Notes: generated from the sequence alone by a model not told the origin. A stretch of 14,177 bases of DNA from Alphaproteobacteria bacterium (GCA_016301865.1 JAEDOP010000009.1:1-14177); one strand, 5' to 3'; shown: positions 6,709 through 13,466, numbered from the stretch's first letter. Numbers and translations are program-made.

Positions 6709-9700
6709 ATGAGCAATATGTTGCAAAAGATATTTGGACAAATTGAAACCAAGGAACAGTTTGATGCCCTGCGCATTACAATTGCATCCCCCGAAGAAAT
6801 TCTGTCCTGGTCCCATGGCGAGGTTAAAAAACCAGAAACCATCAACTATCATTCCATGAAACCAGAAGCCGAGGGCTTGTTCTGCCAGCAGATTTTCGGT
6901 CCAGTCAAAGATTATGAATGTGCCTGTGGCAAGTACAAGCGCATCAAATACCGTGGTGTTGTCTGTGAACGTTGCGGTGTCGAAGTTGGTTCTGCATCTG
7001 TTCGTCGCGAACGCATGGGGCACATTAAATTGGCAATGCCTGTTGCGCACACATGGTTTCTGCGCGAAGGTAAAATTGCGACATTGTTGAACAACCTGCC
7101 ACAGAAAAAATTGGAACAGGTTATTTCATACGATGCCTATATTGTTATTGAACCTGGCTTAACAAACCTGAAACAGTACGACGTCATCAGCGAAGATGAA
7201 TACCAATCCGCCGTCGAAGAATTCGGCGCAGACGCATTCCGCGTTGGCATTGGTGCCGAAGGCGTACGTGAAATCATCGCGGGTCTGGACATGGGCGACG
7301 AACGCACACGTCTGCGTGCAGAATTGGCCGACACAAAATCCGAAGCCAAGCGCAAAGCCCTGATTAAGCAATTAAAACTGGTCGAAGCATTCCTGGATTC
7401 TAAAACGGAACCTGCATGGATGTTGCCTGATATTATCCCAGTTATCCCACCAGATATGCGTCCATTGGTTACATTGGATGCGGGGCACGTTGCGGCATCT
7501 GACCTGAACGATTTGTATCGTCGTGTTATTAACCGTAATAACCGTCTGAAACGTTTCATGGAAATGCACGCACCAGACATCATTATCCGCAATGAAAAAC
7601 GCATGTTACAAGAAGCGGTCGATTCCCTGTTCGACAACGGGCACAAGGCACGTCCAATGATGTCCCAGAACCGTCGTCCATTGAAATCATTGTCTGATTC
7701 CCTGCGCGGTAAATCGGGTCGTTTCCGTATGAACATGTTGGGTAAACGTGTTGACTATTCTGGCCGTTCGGTTATCGTATCTGGTCCATCCCTGAAATTA
7801 CACCAGGTTGGCTTGCCAAAAACGATGGCATTGGAATTGTTCAAACCATTTGTTTATGCGCGTCTTTTGGCGGGTGATTATGCAAACACATTGAAAACAG
7901 CCCGCAAAATGGTTGAAAACGGCGAAGATGTCGTATGGGAAATCCTGGAAAAGGTTATCCACGAACATCCAGTATTGTTGAACCGTGCGCCAACCTTGCA
8001 CCGTTTGTCACTGTTGGCATTTGAACCAGTATTGATAGAAGGCAAGGCAATCCGTCTGCACCCATTGGTATGTAAAGGCTTTAATGCTGACTTTGATGGT
8101 GACCAGATGTCTGTTCACGTTCCAATTTCATTAGAAGCACAATTGGAAGCGCGCACATTAATGTTGTCATCAAACAACGTATTGTCACCTGCGAACGGCG
8201 AACCAATGATTGTTCCATCCCAGGACATGGTATTGGGTGTGTACTACATCTCGCTGATTAACGGCGAACACACCGACAAATCGCCACGTTTTGCGAACAT
8301 GGACGAAGTGCAATTAGCCCTGGATAACAAGGCAATCACGCTGCACACACCAATCTTCGCGCGTATCAACGGTAAAACCTATAAAACAACGGCTGGTCGT
8401 ATGATTTTGGGCGAACTGTTGCCAAAGTCTGACAATATGCCATTCGATTTGGTAAACAAGGTTATGCCGGTAAAAGAAATCAAGGCTCTGTTGGCGACAA
8501 CATATGAACGCTGTGGCGACAAAGAAACAATTCTGTTGGCGGACGCGTTAAAGAACACAGGTTTTGAACAGGCGGCACGCAGTGGTATTTCAATTGGATA
8601 TGACGACATTGTTATTCCAGAAGAAAAGAAAGATATCATCGCGCAATCTGAACGTGCAGCCGAAGAAATCGAAGACCAGTATCAGAACGGTTTGCTGTCG
8701 GGTGGTGAACGTCACAACAAACTGATTGACTTGTGGCAGAAAACGACCGACAAACTGGGTGACATGGCGTATGCTGCATTGGGTAAAACGACCGGCGACA
8801 ATTGGAATTCTGTATACATGATGGCGTTATCTGGTGCCCGTGGTTCTAAACGTCAGATTCAGCAGTTGGCGGGTATGCGTGGTATGATGCAGAAACCAGA
8901 CGGTTCGATTATCGAAGTTCCAATTATTTCGAACTTTAAAGAAGGTCTGACCATGTCTGAATACTTTACATCCACCCATGGTGCGCGCAAGGGTATGTCG
9001 GATACGGCTTTGAAAACGGCTGACGCTGGTTACTTGACACGTCGTTTGGTTGAATTGGCGCAAAACACAGTTATCACAGAACACGACTGTGGCACAACGG
9101 AATCGATTGAAGCCAAACCGGTTTACACTGGTTCAACACTGTCTGTTCCATTGGGTGATGTTGTTTTGGGACGCACCGCGGCCGAAGACATCAAAGATCC
9201 ATCGAACAACAACGAAATCATCGTGCCAAAGGGTGAATTGATTACCAAAGCGGCGGCGAAAAAGATTAACGAATCCGGTCTGCCATCTGTACGCGTACGC
9301 AGTGTTCTGACATGTTGCAGCGACGGTCTGTGTGCGAAATGTTATGGTATGGATTTGTCACGCAATGCATTGGTACACGTCGGCGAAGCGGTCGGTGTTA
9401 TCGCAGGCCAGTCCATTGGTGAACCTGGTACTCAGTTGACATTGCGTACCTTCCACATTGGTGGTATTGCGGCCGGTGGTGCAGACAGCCACTTTATCGA
9501 AGTTCCTGTGGCTGGTCGCATCAAACTGATTGATGTAAACACAATTAAAAACGGTGTGGGTCGTATTGTCGTGCTATCGCGCAACGGCAAAATTGCGGTT
9601 GTGGACGACGGTGGCCACGAATTATTCAGCCAGGCTCTGCCATACGCATCCATGCTGATTGTGAACGACGGCGACACAGTTGACAAGGGGGCCAAGGTTG

Positions 9701-10863
9701 CTGAATGGGATCCATATTCCAACACAATCATTGCCGAAACAGACGGTATTGTGAACTTCTGTGACTTGGTCGAAAACGTGTCGTTCCAAGAAGAAGTTGA
9801 TTCCATGACGGGTATCGTCTCGCGCAAGGTTATTAACTGGAAAACAAACACGAAAAAGGCACTGAAACCTGCAATTACATTGGTTGATGCCAAGGGCGAA
9901 GTTATCTCTCTGGGTGGTAAAAAGATTGCAGAATACCTGTTGCCAGTGTATTCGACCCTGAACGTTACCAACGGCGACGCGATTAAGGCGGGCGACATCA
10001 TCGCACGTATCCCTGTCCAGGCAAAACGTACAGGCGACATTACGGGCGGTCTGCCACGTGTTAATGAATTGTTGGAAGTTCGTCGTCCAACCAATCCAGC
10101 CTTGCTGGCGGAAATCGATGGTACGATTGAACTGGAAGATGCGAAATCCAAGATTATCATTCGCATCGAACCAACCGATGGCACAGCGCCTGTTGAATAC
10201 GCAGTGCCTAAGGGGACAAATCTGTTGGTCCGCACAGGCGACACAGTCAAAAAGGCTGACAAATTGGTTGACGGTGACCCAGTGCCCCAGGATATTCTGC
10301 GTATCTTGGGCCAGAAGGCCTTGGCAACATTTATGGTTGACCAAATTCAGCAGGTTTACCGTCTGCAGGGCGTGTCAATCAATGACAAGCACATTGAAAT
10401 CTTGATACGTGAAATGACACGTCGTGTTGAAATCACGAATCCTGGTGACACAGGCTTCTTGATGGGCCAGGTTGTTGACCGCGTTGATTTCGAAGAAGAA
10501 AATGCCCGTGTCGCGCGTGATAATGGTCGCCTGGCCGAAGCATCCCAGGTCTTGGTCGGTCTGACCCGTGCGTCATTGACATCACGTTCATTTATCTCGA
10601 ACGCGTCGTTCCAACAGACAACCAAGGTTCTGGTGGATGCAGCGATTTCAGGTTCAACCGACAAATTGGTTGGTATCAACGAAAACTTGATTGTTGGTCG
10701 TCTGATTCCAATTGGAACGGGTGCTTATGTCCGTCGCGTACGCGAATCGCCAAGGAAGAACAGCGCGCTGAAAAACTGGCACGCGAAGGTAACGCCCAGC
10801 AACAGTTGTTGGACATTTAGTAGCAAGTGGTTAGTGCCGGTGATTCAATTCACTAGCCACTAA
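6709..10863 (+). CDS. rpoC: DNA-directed RNA polymerase subunit beta' (3' end apparently frameshifted)
   Basis: Beta' carries the catalytic magnesium and the DNA clamp of core polymerase. Landmarks in order: first zinc site C71, C73, C86, C89 (YECACGKYKRIKYRGVVCERCG); GKRVDYSGRSVIVSGP; the catalytic NADFDGDQM with D461, D463, D465; the bridge-helix region GARGSKRQIQQLAGMRGMM; the second zinc site C794, C869, C875, C878; and the trigger-loop region GQSIGEPGTQLTLRTFHIGG. In the second site the C869-C875 gap is one residue shorter than the E. coli spacing. The frame is normal to VRRVRE (residue 1346), then reads an unrelated tail (SPRKNSALKNW...) into the downstream repeats, stopping at 10861-10863. 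Shifting back one base at 10746 gives IAKEEQRAEKLAREGNAQQQ and a TAG at 10818-10820, which is almost certainly the ancestral end. The likely ribosome-binding site is AAGGAG near 6693. It is co-directional with rpoB across an 85-base spacer. Confidence 0.96.
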   Translation: MSNMLQKIFGQIETKEQFDALRITIASPEEILSWSHGEVKKPETINYHSMKPEAEGLFCQQIFGPVKDYECACGKYKRIKYRGVVCERCGVEVGSASVRRERMGHIKLAMPVAHTWFLREGKIATLLNNLPQKKLEQVISYDAYIVIEPGLTNLKQYDVISEDEYQSAVEEFGADAFRVGIGAEGVREIIAGLDMGDERTRLRAELADTKSEAKRKALIKQLKLVEAFLDSKTEPAWMLPDIIPVIPPDMRPLVTLDAGHVAASDLNDLYRRVINRNNRLKRFMEMHAPDIIIRNEKRMLQEAVDSLFDNGHKARPMMSQNRRPLKSLSDSLRGKSGRFRMNMLGKRVDYSGRSVIVSGPSLKLHQVGLPKTMALELFKPFVYARLLAGDYANTLKTARKMVENGEDVVWEILEKVIHEHPVLLNRAPTLHRLSLLAFEPVLIEGKAIRLHPLVCKGFNADFDGDQMSVHVPISLEAQLEARTLMLSSNNVLSPANGEPMIVPSQDMVLGVYYISLINGEHTDKSPRFANMDEVQLALDNKAITLHTPIFARINGKTYKTTAGRMILGELLPKSDNMPFDLVNKVMPVKEIKALLATTYERCGDKETILLADALKNTGFEQAARSGISIGYDDIVIPEEKKDIIAQSERAAEEIEDQYQNGLLSGGERHNKLIDLWQKTTDKLGDMAYAALGKTTGDNWNSVYMMALSGARGSKRQIQQLAGMRGMMQKPDGSIIEVPIISNFKEGLTMSEYFTSTHGARKGMSDTALKTADAGYLTRRLVELAQNTVITEHDCGTTESIEAKPVYTGSTLSVPLGDVVLGRTAAEDIKDPSNNNEIIVPKGELITKAAAKKINESGLPSVRVRSVLTCCSDGLCAKCYGMDLSRNALVHVGEAVGVIAGQSIGEPGTQLTLRTFHIGGIAAGGADSHFIEVPVAGRIKLIDVNTIKNGVGRIVVLSRNGKIAVVDDGGHELFSQALPYASMLIVNDGDTVDKGAKVAEWDPYSNTIIAETDGIVNFCDLVENVSFQEEVDSMTGIVSRKVINWKTNTKKALKPAITLVDAKGEVISLGGKKIAEYLLPVYSTLNVTNGDAIKAGDIIARIPVQAKRTGDITGGLPRVNELLEVRRPTNPALLAEIDGTIELEDAKSKIIIRIEPTDGTAPVEYAVPKGTNLLVRTGDTVKKADKLVDGDPVPQDILRILGQKALATFMVDQIQQVYRLQGVSINDKHIEILIREMTRRVEITNPGDTGFLMGQVVDRVDFEEENARVARDNGRLAEASQVLVGLTRASLTSRSFISNASFQQTTKVLVDAAISGSTDKLVGINENLIVGRLIPIGTGAYVRRVRESPRKNSALKNWHAKVTPSNSCWTFSSKWLVPVIQFTSH
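10741..10820 (+). other. Apparent one-base deletion near the 3' end of rpoC
   Basis: As written, CGC GAA TCG CCA enters a non-conserved tail. If one A were restored (CGC GAA ATC GCC) the frame would encode an Ala/Glu/Lys/Gln-rich tail (IAKEEQRAEKLAREGNAQQQ, then LLDI) and stop at TAG 10818-10820, just before the spacer repeats. The third-position pattern and amino-acid composition favour the restored frame. There is no X-XXY-YYZ slippery heptamer here, so programmed -1 shifting is unlikely. A sequence or assembly error, or a tolerated strain mutation, is more likely. Confidence 0.85.
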
Positions 10864-10887
10864 CCACTAGCCACTAACCACTAATAC
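10826..10887. repeat. Heptad (CTARCCA) inverted repeat array between rpoC and rpmF
   Basis: The right arm has 7-bp units starting at 10853, 10860, 10867, 10874 and 10881: CTAGCCA, CTAACCA, CTAGCCA, CTAACCA, CTAATAC. Seen another way, a 14-bp unit at 10851-10864 is repeated exactly at 10865-10878. The left arm AGTGGTTAGTG (10826-10836) is the exact complement of CACTAACCACT at 10858-10868 and again at 10872-10882. Because 7 is not a multiple of 3, the TAA/TAG triplets in successive units fall in all three frames. No T-run follows the stem. Confidence 0.8.
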
Positions 10888-10898
10888 AAAGTTTTCCT

Positions 10899-10925
10899 TG
10901 CAAATCGTAACGATTTGAATAAAAT
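10899..10925 (+). promoter_or_regulatory. Possible promoter/operator before rpmF
   Basis: TTGCAA (10899-10904) and TAAAAT (10920-10925) lie 15 bases apart, and an exact 7-bp inverted repeat CAAATCG (10901-10907) / CGATTTG (10911-10917) with a TAA centre overlaps the -35 and spacer. This could be a promoter with an operator, or simply an RNA hairpin in a read-through transcript. The spacing is short, so the call is weak. Confidence 0.3.
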
Positions 10926-10955
10926 AGGACAGTTATAAATAAAAAGGATTAAAAA

Positions 10956-11105
10956 ATGGCAACGCCAAAAAGTAAAACAAGTAAAGCACGCAGTGCACAA
11001 CGTCGTTCACATGACGCATTGTCTGTAATGCCATGCGGTGTATGCAAAACATGTGGCGAAAAGAAACGTCCACATCACGTTTGTCCTGCATGTGGTGCAA
11101 AATAG
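10956..11105 (+). CDS. rpmF: Ribosomal protein L32
   Basis: L32 is a small zinc-ribbon protein of the large ribosomal subunit near the peptide exit tunnel. The 49-residue product begins MATPKSKTSKARSAQRRSHDAL, the typical L32 basic start (PKSK...R), then carries a zinc ribbon with C30-x2-C33 and C43-x2-C46 (VCKTCG ... HVCPACG). There is an extra Cys at 27. It stops at CGAK, right after the last zinc ligand, and lacks the short basic tail found in most L32 proteins (usually about 55-60 residues). AAGGA at 10944-10948 is 7 bases before the ATG. A rho-independent terminator follows 8 bases after the stop, then plsX; rpmF-plsX adjacency is common in bacteria and supports the call. Confidence 0.95.
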   Translation: MATPKSKTSKARSAQRRSHDALSVMPCGVCKTCGEKKRPHHVCPACGAK

Positions 11106-11113
11106 GAAAATGG

Positions 11114-11157
11114 CAGAAAGGGCAGGGCGCATTGTTGTGCCTTTTCTGTTTTTTTTT
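11114..11157 (+). terminator. Rho-independent terminator between rpmF and plsX
   Basis: An 11-bp stem, CAGAAAGGGCA (11114-11124) with TGCCTTTTCTG (11138-11148), one G-U pair, is followed by nine T (11149-11157). The T-run ends only 7 bases before the plsX ATG, so any plsX transcript starting upstream must read through it. Confidence 0.85.
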
Positions 11158-11164
11158 ATAGACT

Positions 11165-12226
11165 ATGTCAGAAGAAAAAAAAGTAATATCGATTGATACA
11201 ATGGGGGGCGACAAAGGTCCGAATGCGGTCTTGGGTGGCATGAACCAGTATTTGTATCAAAACGGGGAAAATCACATCTTTTTTCGTGTGTTTGGCGATG
11301 AAAAGAAACTGCGCAAACTGTTGGGTAAATACCCACGTGTTGCCCGTAATTGCGAAGTGATACACGCCCCAAACGTAATTAAACCCACGGACAAGGTTAT
11401 GGATGTCCTGCGTCACGCCCAGGACACGTCAATGTACATGGCAATCAAAGATGTCCGCGAAGGCAAGTCGGCCGCAGTTATCAGTGCGGGCAATACCGGA
11501 ATTTTAATGTCTTTGTCCAAATTAGCGTTAAAGACAATTGATGGTATTTCGCGTCCTGCGATTACAACAATGTTGCCATCGGGCGCCGGGGACAGCCGTG
11601 TTGTTGTGCTTGACCTGGGGGCAAATGTTCAATGTGATGAAACAATTCTGTTTGACTTTGCTATTCTGGGCAGTGTCTATGCCGAAGTTGTGGGGCATAT
11701 GCCACGGCCAAAACTGGGGGTTTTAAACATTGGATCCGAAGAAACCAAGGGCAATGAAACCCTGATTCATCTGAACAAAATCTTGACCGAACATAAGGAT
11801 AAATTACCATATGACTACATCGGCTTTGTCGAAGGTAACGATATCAGCGCCGGCCGTGTCCAGGTTGTTGTAACCGACGGCTTTACTGGAAATATTGTTC
11901 TGAAAACAGTCGAAGGAACGGCCAAGTTGGTCAAACGTGTTATTGTTGAAAATCTCAAGAAATCCATACTTGCGATAATTGGTGCATTTTTCCTGATTCA
12001 CGTGTTCAAGCGTCTTAAACATAAAATCGATCCGCGTTCATATGCGGGTGCGACATTCCTGGGGTTGCGCGGGTTTGCGGTAAAAACCCACGGCAACAGT
12101 GACGCATTGGCGTTTGCAAATTCGATTCAGTACGCCGCCAATTTGACAACGGCAAACCTGAACGGATTAATCGAAGAACGTGCCCGTGCATTATCGAACG
12201 TTCGTGCCGACATCAAATCCGAATAA
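11165..12226 (+). CDS. plsX: Phosphate acyltransferase PlsX
   Basis: PlsX converts acyl-ACP plus inorganic phosphate to acyl-phosphate, the donor used by the membrane acyltransferase PlsY in the first step of phospholipid synthesis. It is a peripheral membrane enzyme. The 353-residue product (E. coli 356) shows ISIDTMGGDKGP at residues 8-19, AAVISAGNTGILMS near 104-117, RPAITTMLPS, VVVLDLGANVQCDETILFDFAILGSVYAEVV, LNIGSEETKG, YIGFVEGNDI and VVVTDGFTGNIVLKTVEG. All are PlsX signatures. A hydrophobic segment SILAIIGAFFLIHVFKRLKHK near 267-287 corresponds to the membrane-associating helical region. An in-frame TAG at 11159-11161 rules out an upstream start. There is no Shine-Dalgarno sequence before the ATG, which sits directly after a terminator T-run. 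fabH, its usual downstream partner, is absent; a bidirectional terminator and convergent mraZ follow. Confidence 0.97.
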   Translation: MSEEKKVISIDTMGGDKGPNAVLGGMNQYLYQNGENHIFFRVFGDEKKLRKLLGKYPRVARNCEVIHAPNVIKPTDKVMDVLRHAQDTSMYMAIKDVREGKSAAVISAGNTGILMSLSKLALKTIDGISRPAITTMLPSGAGDSRVVVLDLGANVQCDETILFDFAILGSVYAEVVGHMPRPKLGVLNIGSEETKGNETLIHLNKILTEHKDKLPYDYIGFVEGNDISAGRVQVVVTDGFTGNIVLKTVEGTAKLVKRVIVENLKKSILAIIGAFFLIHVFKRLKHKIDPRSYAGATFLGLRGFAVKTHGNSDALAFANSIQYAANLTTANLNGLIEERARALSNVRADIKSE

Positions 12227-12257
12227 AAAAAAATCCCCCAAACGGGGGATTTTTTTT
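12227..12257. terminator. Bidirectional rho-independent terminator between plsX and mraZ
   Basis: A stem of ATCCCCC (12233-12239) with GGGGGAT (12244-12250) and an AAAC loop is flanked by an A-run on the left (12225-12233, starting in the plsX stop codon) and a T-run on the right (12250-12257). It therefore works in both directions for the convergent plsX and mraZ genes. Confidence 0.93.
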
Positions 12258-12288
12258 ACACTAGACAAGAAAGGAAACTGTATCTTTT

Positions 12289-12738
12289 TTATTCGCCAAT
12301 TTTTAAATTGGGGCGTGCGCCACGCAAATTTTTCAAGGCCTGTTCCTGGGCGGCGCGAAATGCATCCGGTGCCCATATCTGAAAACTGTTCCCGCGACCA
12401 ACAAACACGGCTGTGCCGGTGATGCCGGCATGCTTTAACATATCGGCGGGTATTACAATGCGTCCCGTCACATCAAACGCCAATTCGCGTGCGTCCGCAA
12501 ACAGCATTGCCGTCAAATCGTCCAAATCACTATCAAATACGCCCATTTTGTCGGTTGCGGCGGCCATCTGTTCCATACGTGACATTGGCATACCTTCGAT
12601 ACAATTGTGCGTAAAGGAACGAAATAACACAACGCCGGCGAATTTTTCATTTGAAATCGAAGCCCGGAAAGAGGCCGGCACAGAAACGCGTCCCTTGGTA
12701 TCCAAACGATTTTCATAAGATGAGAGAAACAATGACAT
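12289..12738 (-). CDS. mraZ: Transcriptional regulator MraZ
   Basis: MraZ is a DNA-binding protein with two swapped-hairpin (SpoVT/AbrB-like) domains that assembles into rings and represses its own promoter. The 149-residue product has the two diagnostic DxxGR motifs: DTKGR at residues 13-17 (LSSYENRLDTKGRVSVPASFR) and DVTGR at 89-93 (FDVTGRIVIPADMLKHAGI), then the typical VFVGRGNSFQIWAP segment near residues 111-124. GAAGA (12746-12750 read on the minus strand) lies 7 bases before the ATG. In most bacteria mraZ is the first gene of the division and cell-wall cluster and is followed by rsmH and ftsL. Here nothing follows it on its strand before the shared terminator with plsX, so it is a single-gene unit. 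The promoter region carries phased repeats that may be its own operator. Confidence 0.95.
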   Translation of the reverse strand: MSLFLSSYENRLDTKGRVSVPASFRASISNEKFAGVVLFRSFTHNCIEGMPMSRMEQMAAATDKMGVFDSDLDDLTAMLFADARELAFDVTGRIVIPADMLKHAGITGTAVFVGRGNSFQIWAPDAFRAAQEQALKNLRGARPNLKIGE

Positions 12739-12796
12739 TTTATGATCTTCTTAATTTTGGGGCTTTTCCCCGGTTTCCCTTTCCTGCTTCGTACCG

Positions 12797-12825
12797 AATG
12801 TAGCACGGCAATTTATGGTTGTCAA
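12797..12825 (-). promoter_or_regulatory. mraZ promoter
   Basis: Read on the minus strand, a consensus -35 TTGACA (12820-12825) and a -10 TACATT (12797-12802) are separated by exactly 17 bases. Initiation would fall near 12790, giving a leader of about 50 bases that contains a GGGG/CCCC hairpin (12759-12771). A 13-base inverted repeat TTGTCA-A-TGACAA (12819-12831, plus strand) covers the -35. Confidence 0.7.
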
Positions 12826-12860
12826 TGACAATTTATGGTTATTTTATGGTATTTTATGGT
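12811..12860. repeat. Phased TTTATGG repeats at the mraZ promoter (probable MraZ operator)
   Basis: Four copies of TTTATGGT lie with ATGG at 12815, 12835, 12846 and 12856, at steps of 20, 11 and 10 bases, that is, on one face of the helix. One copy falls between the -35 and -10 of mraZ and three lie upstream of the -35. MraZ proteins in other bacteria bind direct repeats containing a G-rich core about 10 bp apart at their own promoter. The core here (ATGG rather than TGGG) differs, so assignment to MraZ is inference from location and phasing. Confidence 0.65.
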
Positions 12861-12916
12861 TTTATTGCATAAAAATAAAAAAATTAAAATAAAATGAAAA
12901 TAAATGTATTTTGTGC
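12861..12916. other. A/T-rich stretch between divergent promoters
   Basis: Nearly pure A/T sequence (about 12869-12911) between the mraZ repeats and the divergent promoter. No gene is seen. It could act as an upstream promoter element for either direction. Confidence 0.4.
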
Positions 12917-12946
12917 TTGACCTGCGATTCGTTTTTGTTCTAAGAT
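12917..12946 (+). promoter_or_regulatory. Promoter of the 111-residue gene
   Basis: TTGACC (12917-12922) and TAAGAT (12941-12946) are 18 bases apart, preceded by an A/T-rich stretch. Initiation near 12953 would give a leader of about 170 bases. It is divergent from the mraZ promoter, about 90 bases away. Confidence 0.5.
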
Positions 12947-12953
12947 GTTTGTA

Positions 12954-13124
12954 TAGACAAGAGGAACAGAAATAAAAGTCCCAGAAATCTGTATAACTGG
13001 CGGTTTTTTGGGAGAAACGAAAAAATAAACAAAAAATTATTTCTGTGATTTGTAAATACCGACGTATTTACATCGAAACAGAAAGAAATTTGCAACATAC
13101 GCCCAGGAAGGAGGGGATACGCGC
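12954..13124 (+). promoter_or_regulatory. Structured leader RNA of the 111-residue gene
   Basis: Helices visible: ACAGAAATAA (12966-12975) with its exact complement at 13037-13046, enclosing TCCCA (12979-12983) with TGGGA (13009-13013); then a perfect 9-bp hairpin TGTAAATAC (13051-13059) / GTATTTACA (13064-13072) with a CGAC loop. A full AAGGAGG (13108-13114) sits 10 bases before the ATG. No known riboswitch class was recognised. The whole 12739-13124 spacer holds the mraZ control region, the divergent promoter and this leader. Confidence 0.5.
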
Positions 13125-13460
13125 ATGCCAAAAAATATCAAAGAAATTATGATTGCATTGAATCAGGTTTTAACAACAACAGTTTGGGTTAACGAAGACA
13201 GACAAATTATATCCCTGGCCGATGAATTAAAAATTGGTCACAACAACGCACCACGTTCAATCGAAGATTTGCCACGTGCGTCCTTGGTTGGTGCATATGT
13301 TTCATTACAGATTCGTACAGATAATTTTGATACTGCGGCCGAAAGCCTAGAAACAAAAGCGTTGGCACTGCGTGTCAAAGAAATGGTCTTTGCCGAAGCG
13401 AAAAAGGCAATGGATTCAGTTGACGCTACATTATCATCCGGTGTTGCAATGGCGGCATAA
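13125..13460 (+). CDS. Conserved-looking protein of unknown function (111 residues)
   Basis: I do not recognise this protein. It starts MPKNIKEIMIALNQVLTTT and is soluble-looking, with no signal peptide, membrane span, Cys or obvious catalytic motif. The middle has IISLADELKIGHNNAPRSIEDLP and LVGAYVSLQIRTDNFDTAAES; the C-terminal third (KALALRVKEMVFAEAKKAMDSVDATL) reads as an amphipathic helix, ending in a small-residue tail SSGVAMAA. It is very likely a real, well-expressed gene: it has a perfect AAGGAGG ribosome-binding site 10 bases before the ATG, its own promoter and terminator, and the same codon preferences as its neighbours (Leu TTG, Glu GAA, Pro CCA). It lies between divergent mraZ and lysS, which gives no functional clue. 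A helical structural or nucleic-acid-associated protein is possible but unsupported. Confidence 0.8.
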   Translation: MPKNIKEIMIALNQVLTTTVWVNEDRQIISLADELKIGHNNAPRSIEDLPRASLVGAYVSLQIRTDNFDTAAESLETKALALRVKEMVFAEAKKAMDSVDATLSSGVAMAA

Positions 13461-13466
13461 TCGTCA

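Noticed and set aside
9432..10262. 276-codon open frame on the minus strand inside rpoC
   Set aside because: It lies wholly within conserved beta' coding sequence; long antisense frames arise here from the codon bias (TTG, GAA and CCA give few antisense stops). No ribosome-binding site and no family resemblance.
10741..10750. Programmed ribosomal frameshift in rpoC
   Set aside because: No slippery heptamer or properly spaced stimulatory structure is visible at GCGAATCG; a base deletion or sequence error is simpler.
12190..12422. Open frames on both strands across the plsX-mraZ junction
   Set aside because: They run through the bidirectional terminator and overlap the ends of two well-supported genes.
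12812..12860. TTTATGG repeats as DnaA boxes or a replication origin
   Set aside because: They do not match TTATCCACA-type boxes, and no dnaA/dnaN neighbourhood is present; location over the mraZ promoter fits an operator better.
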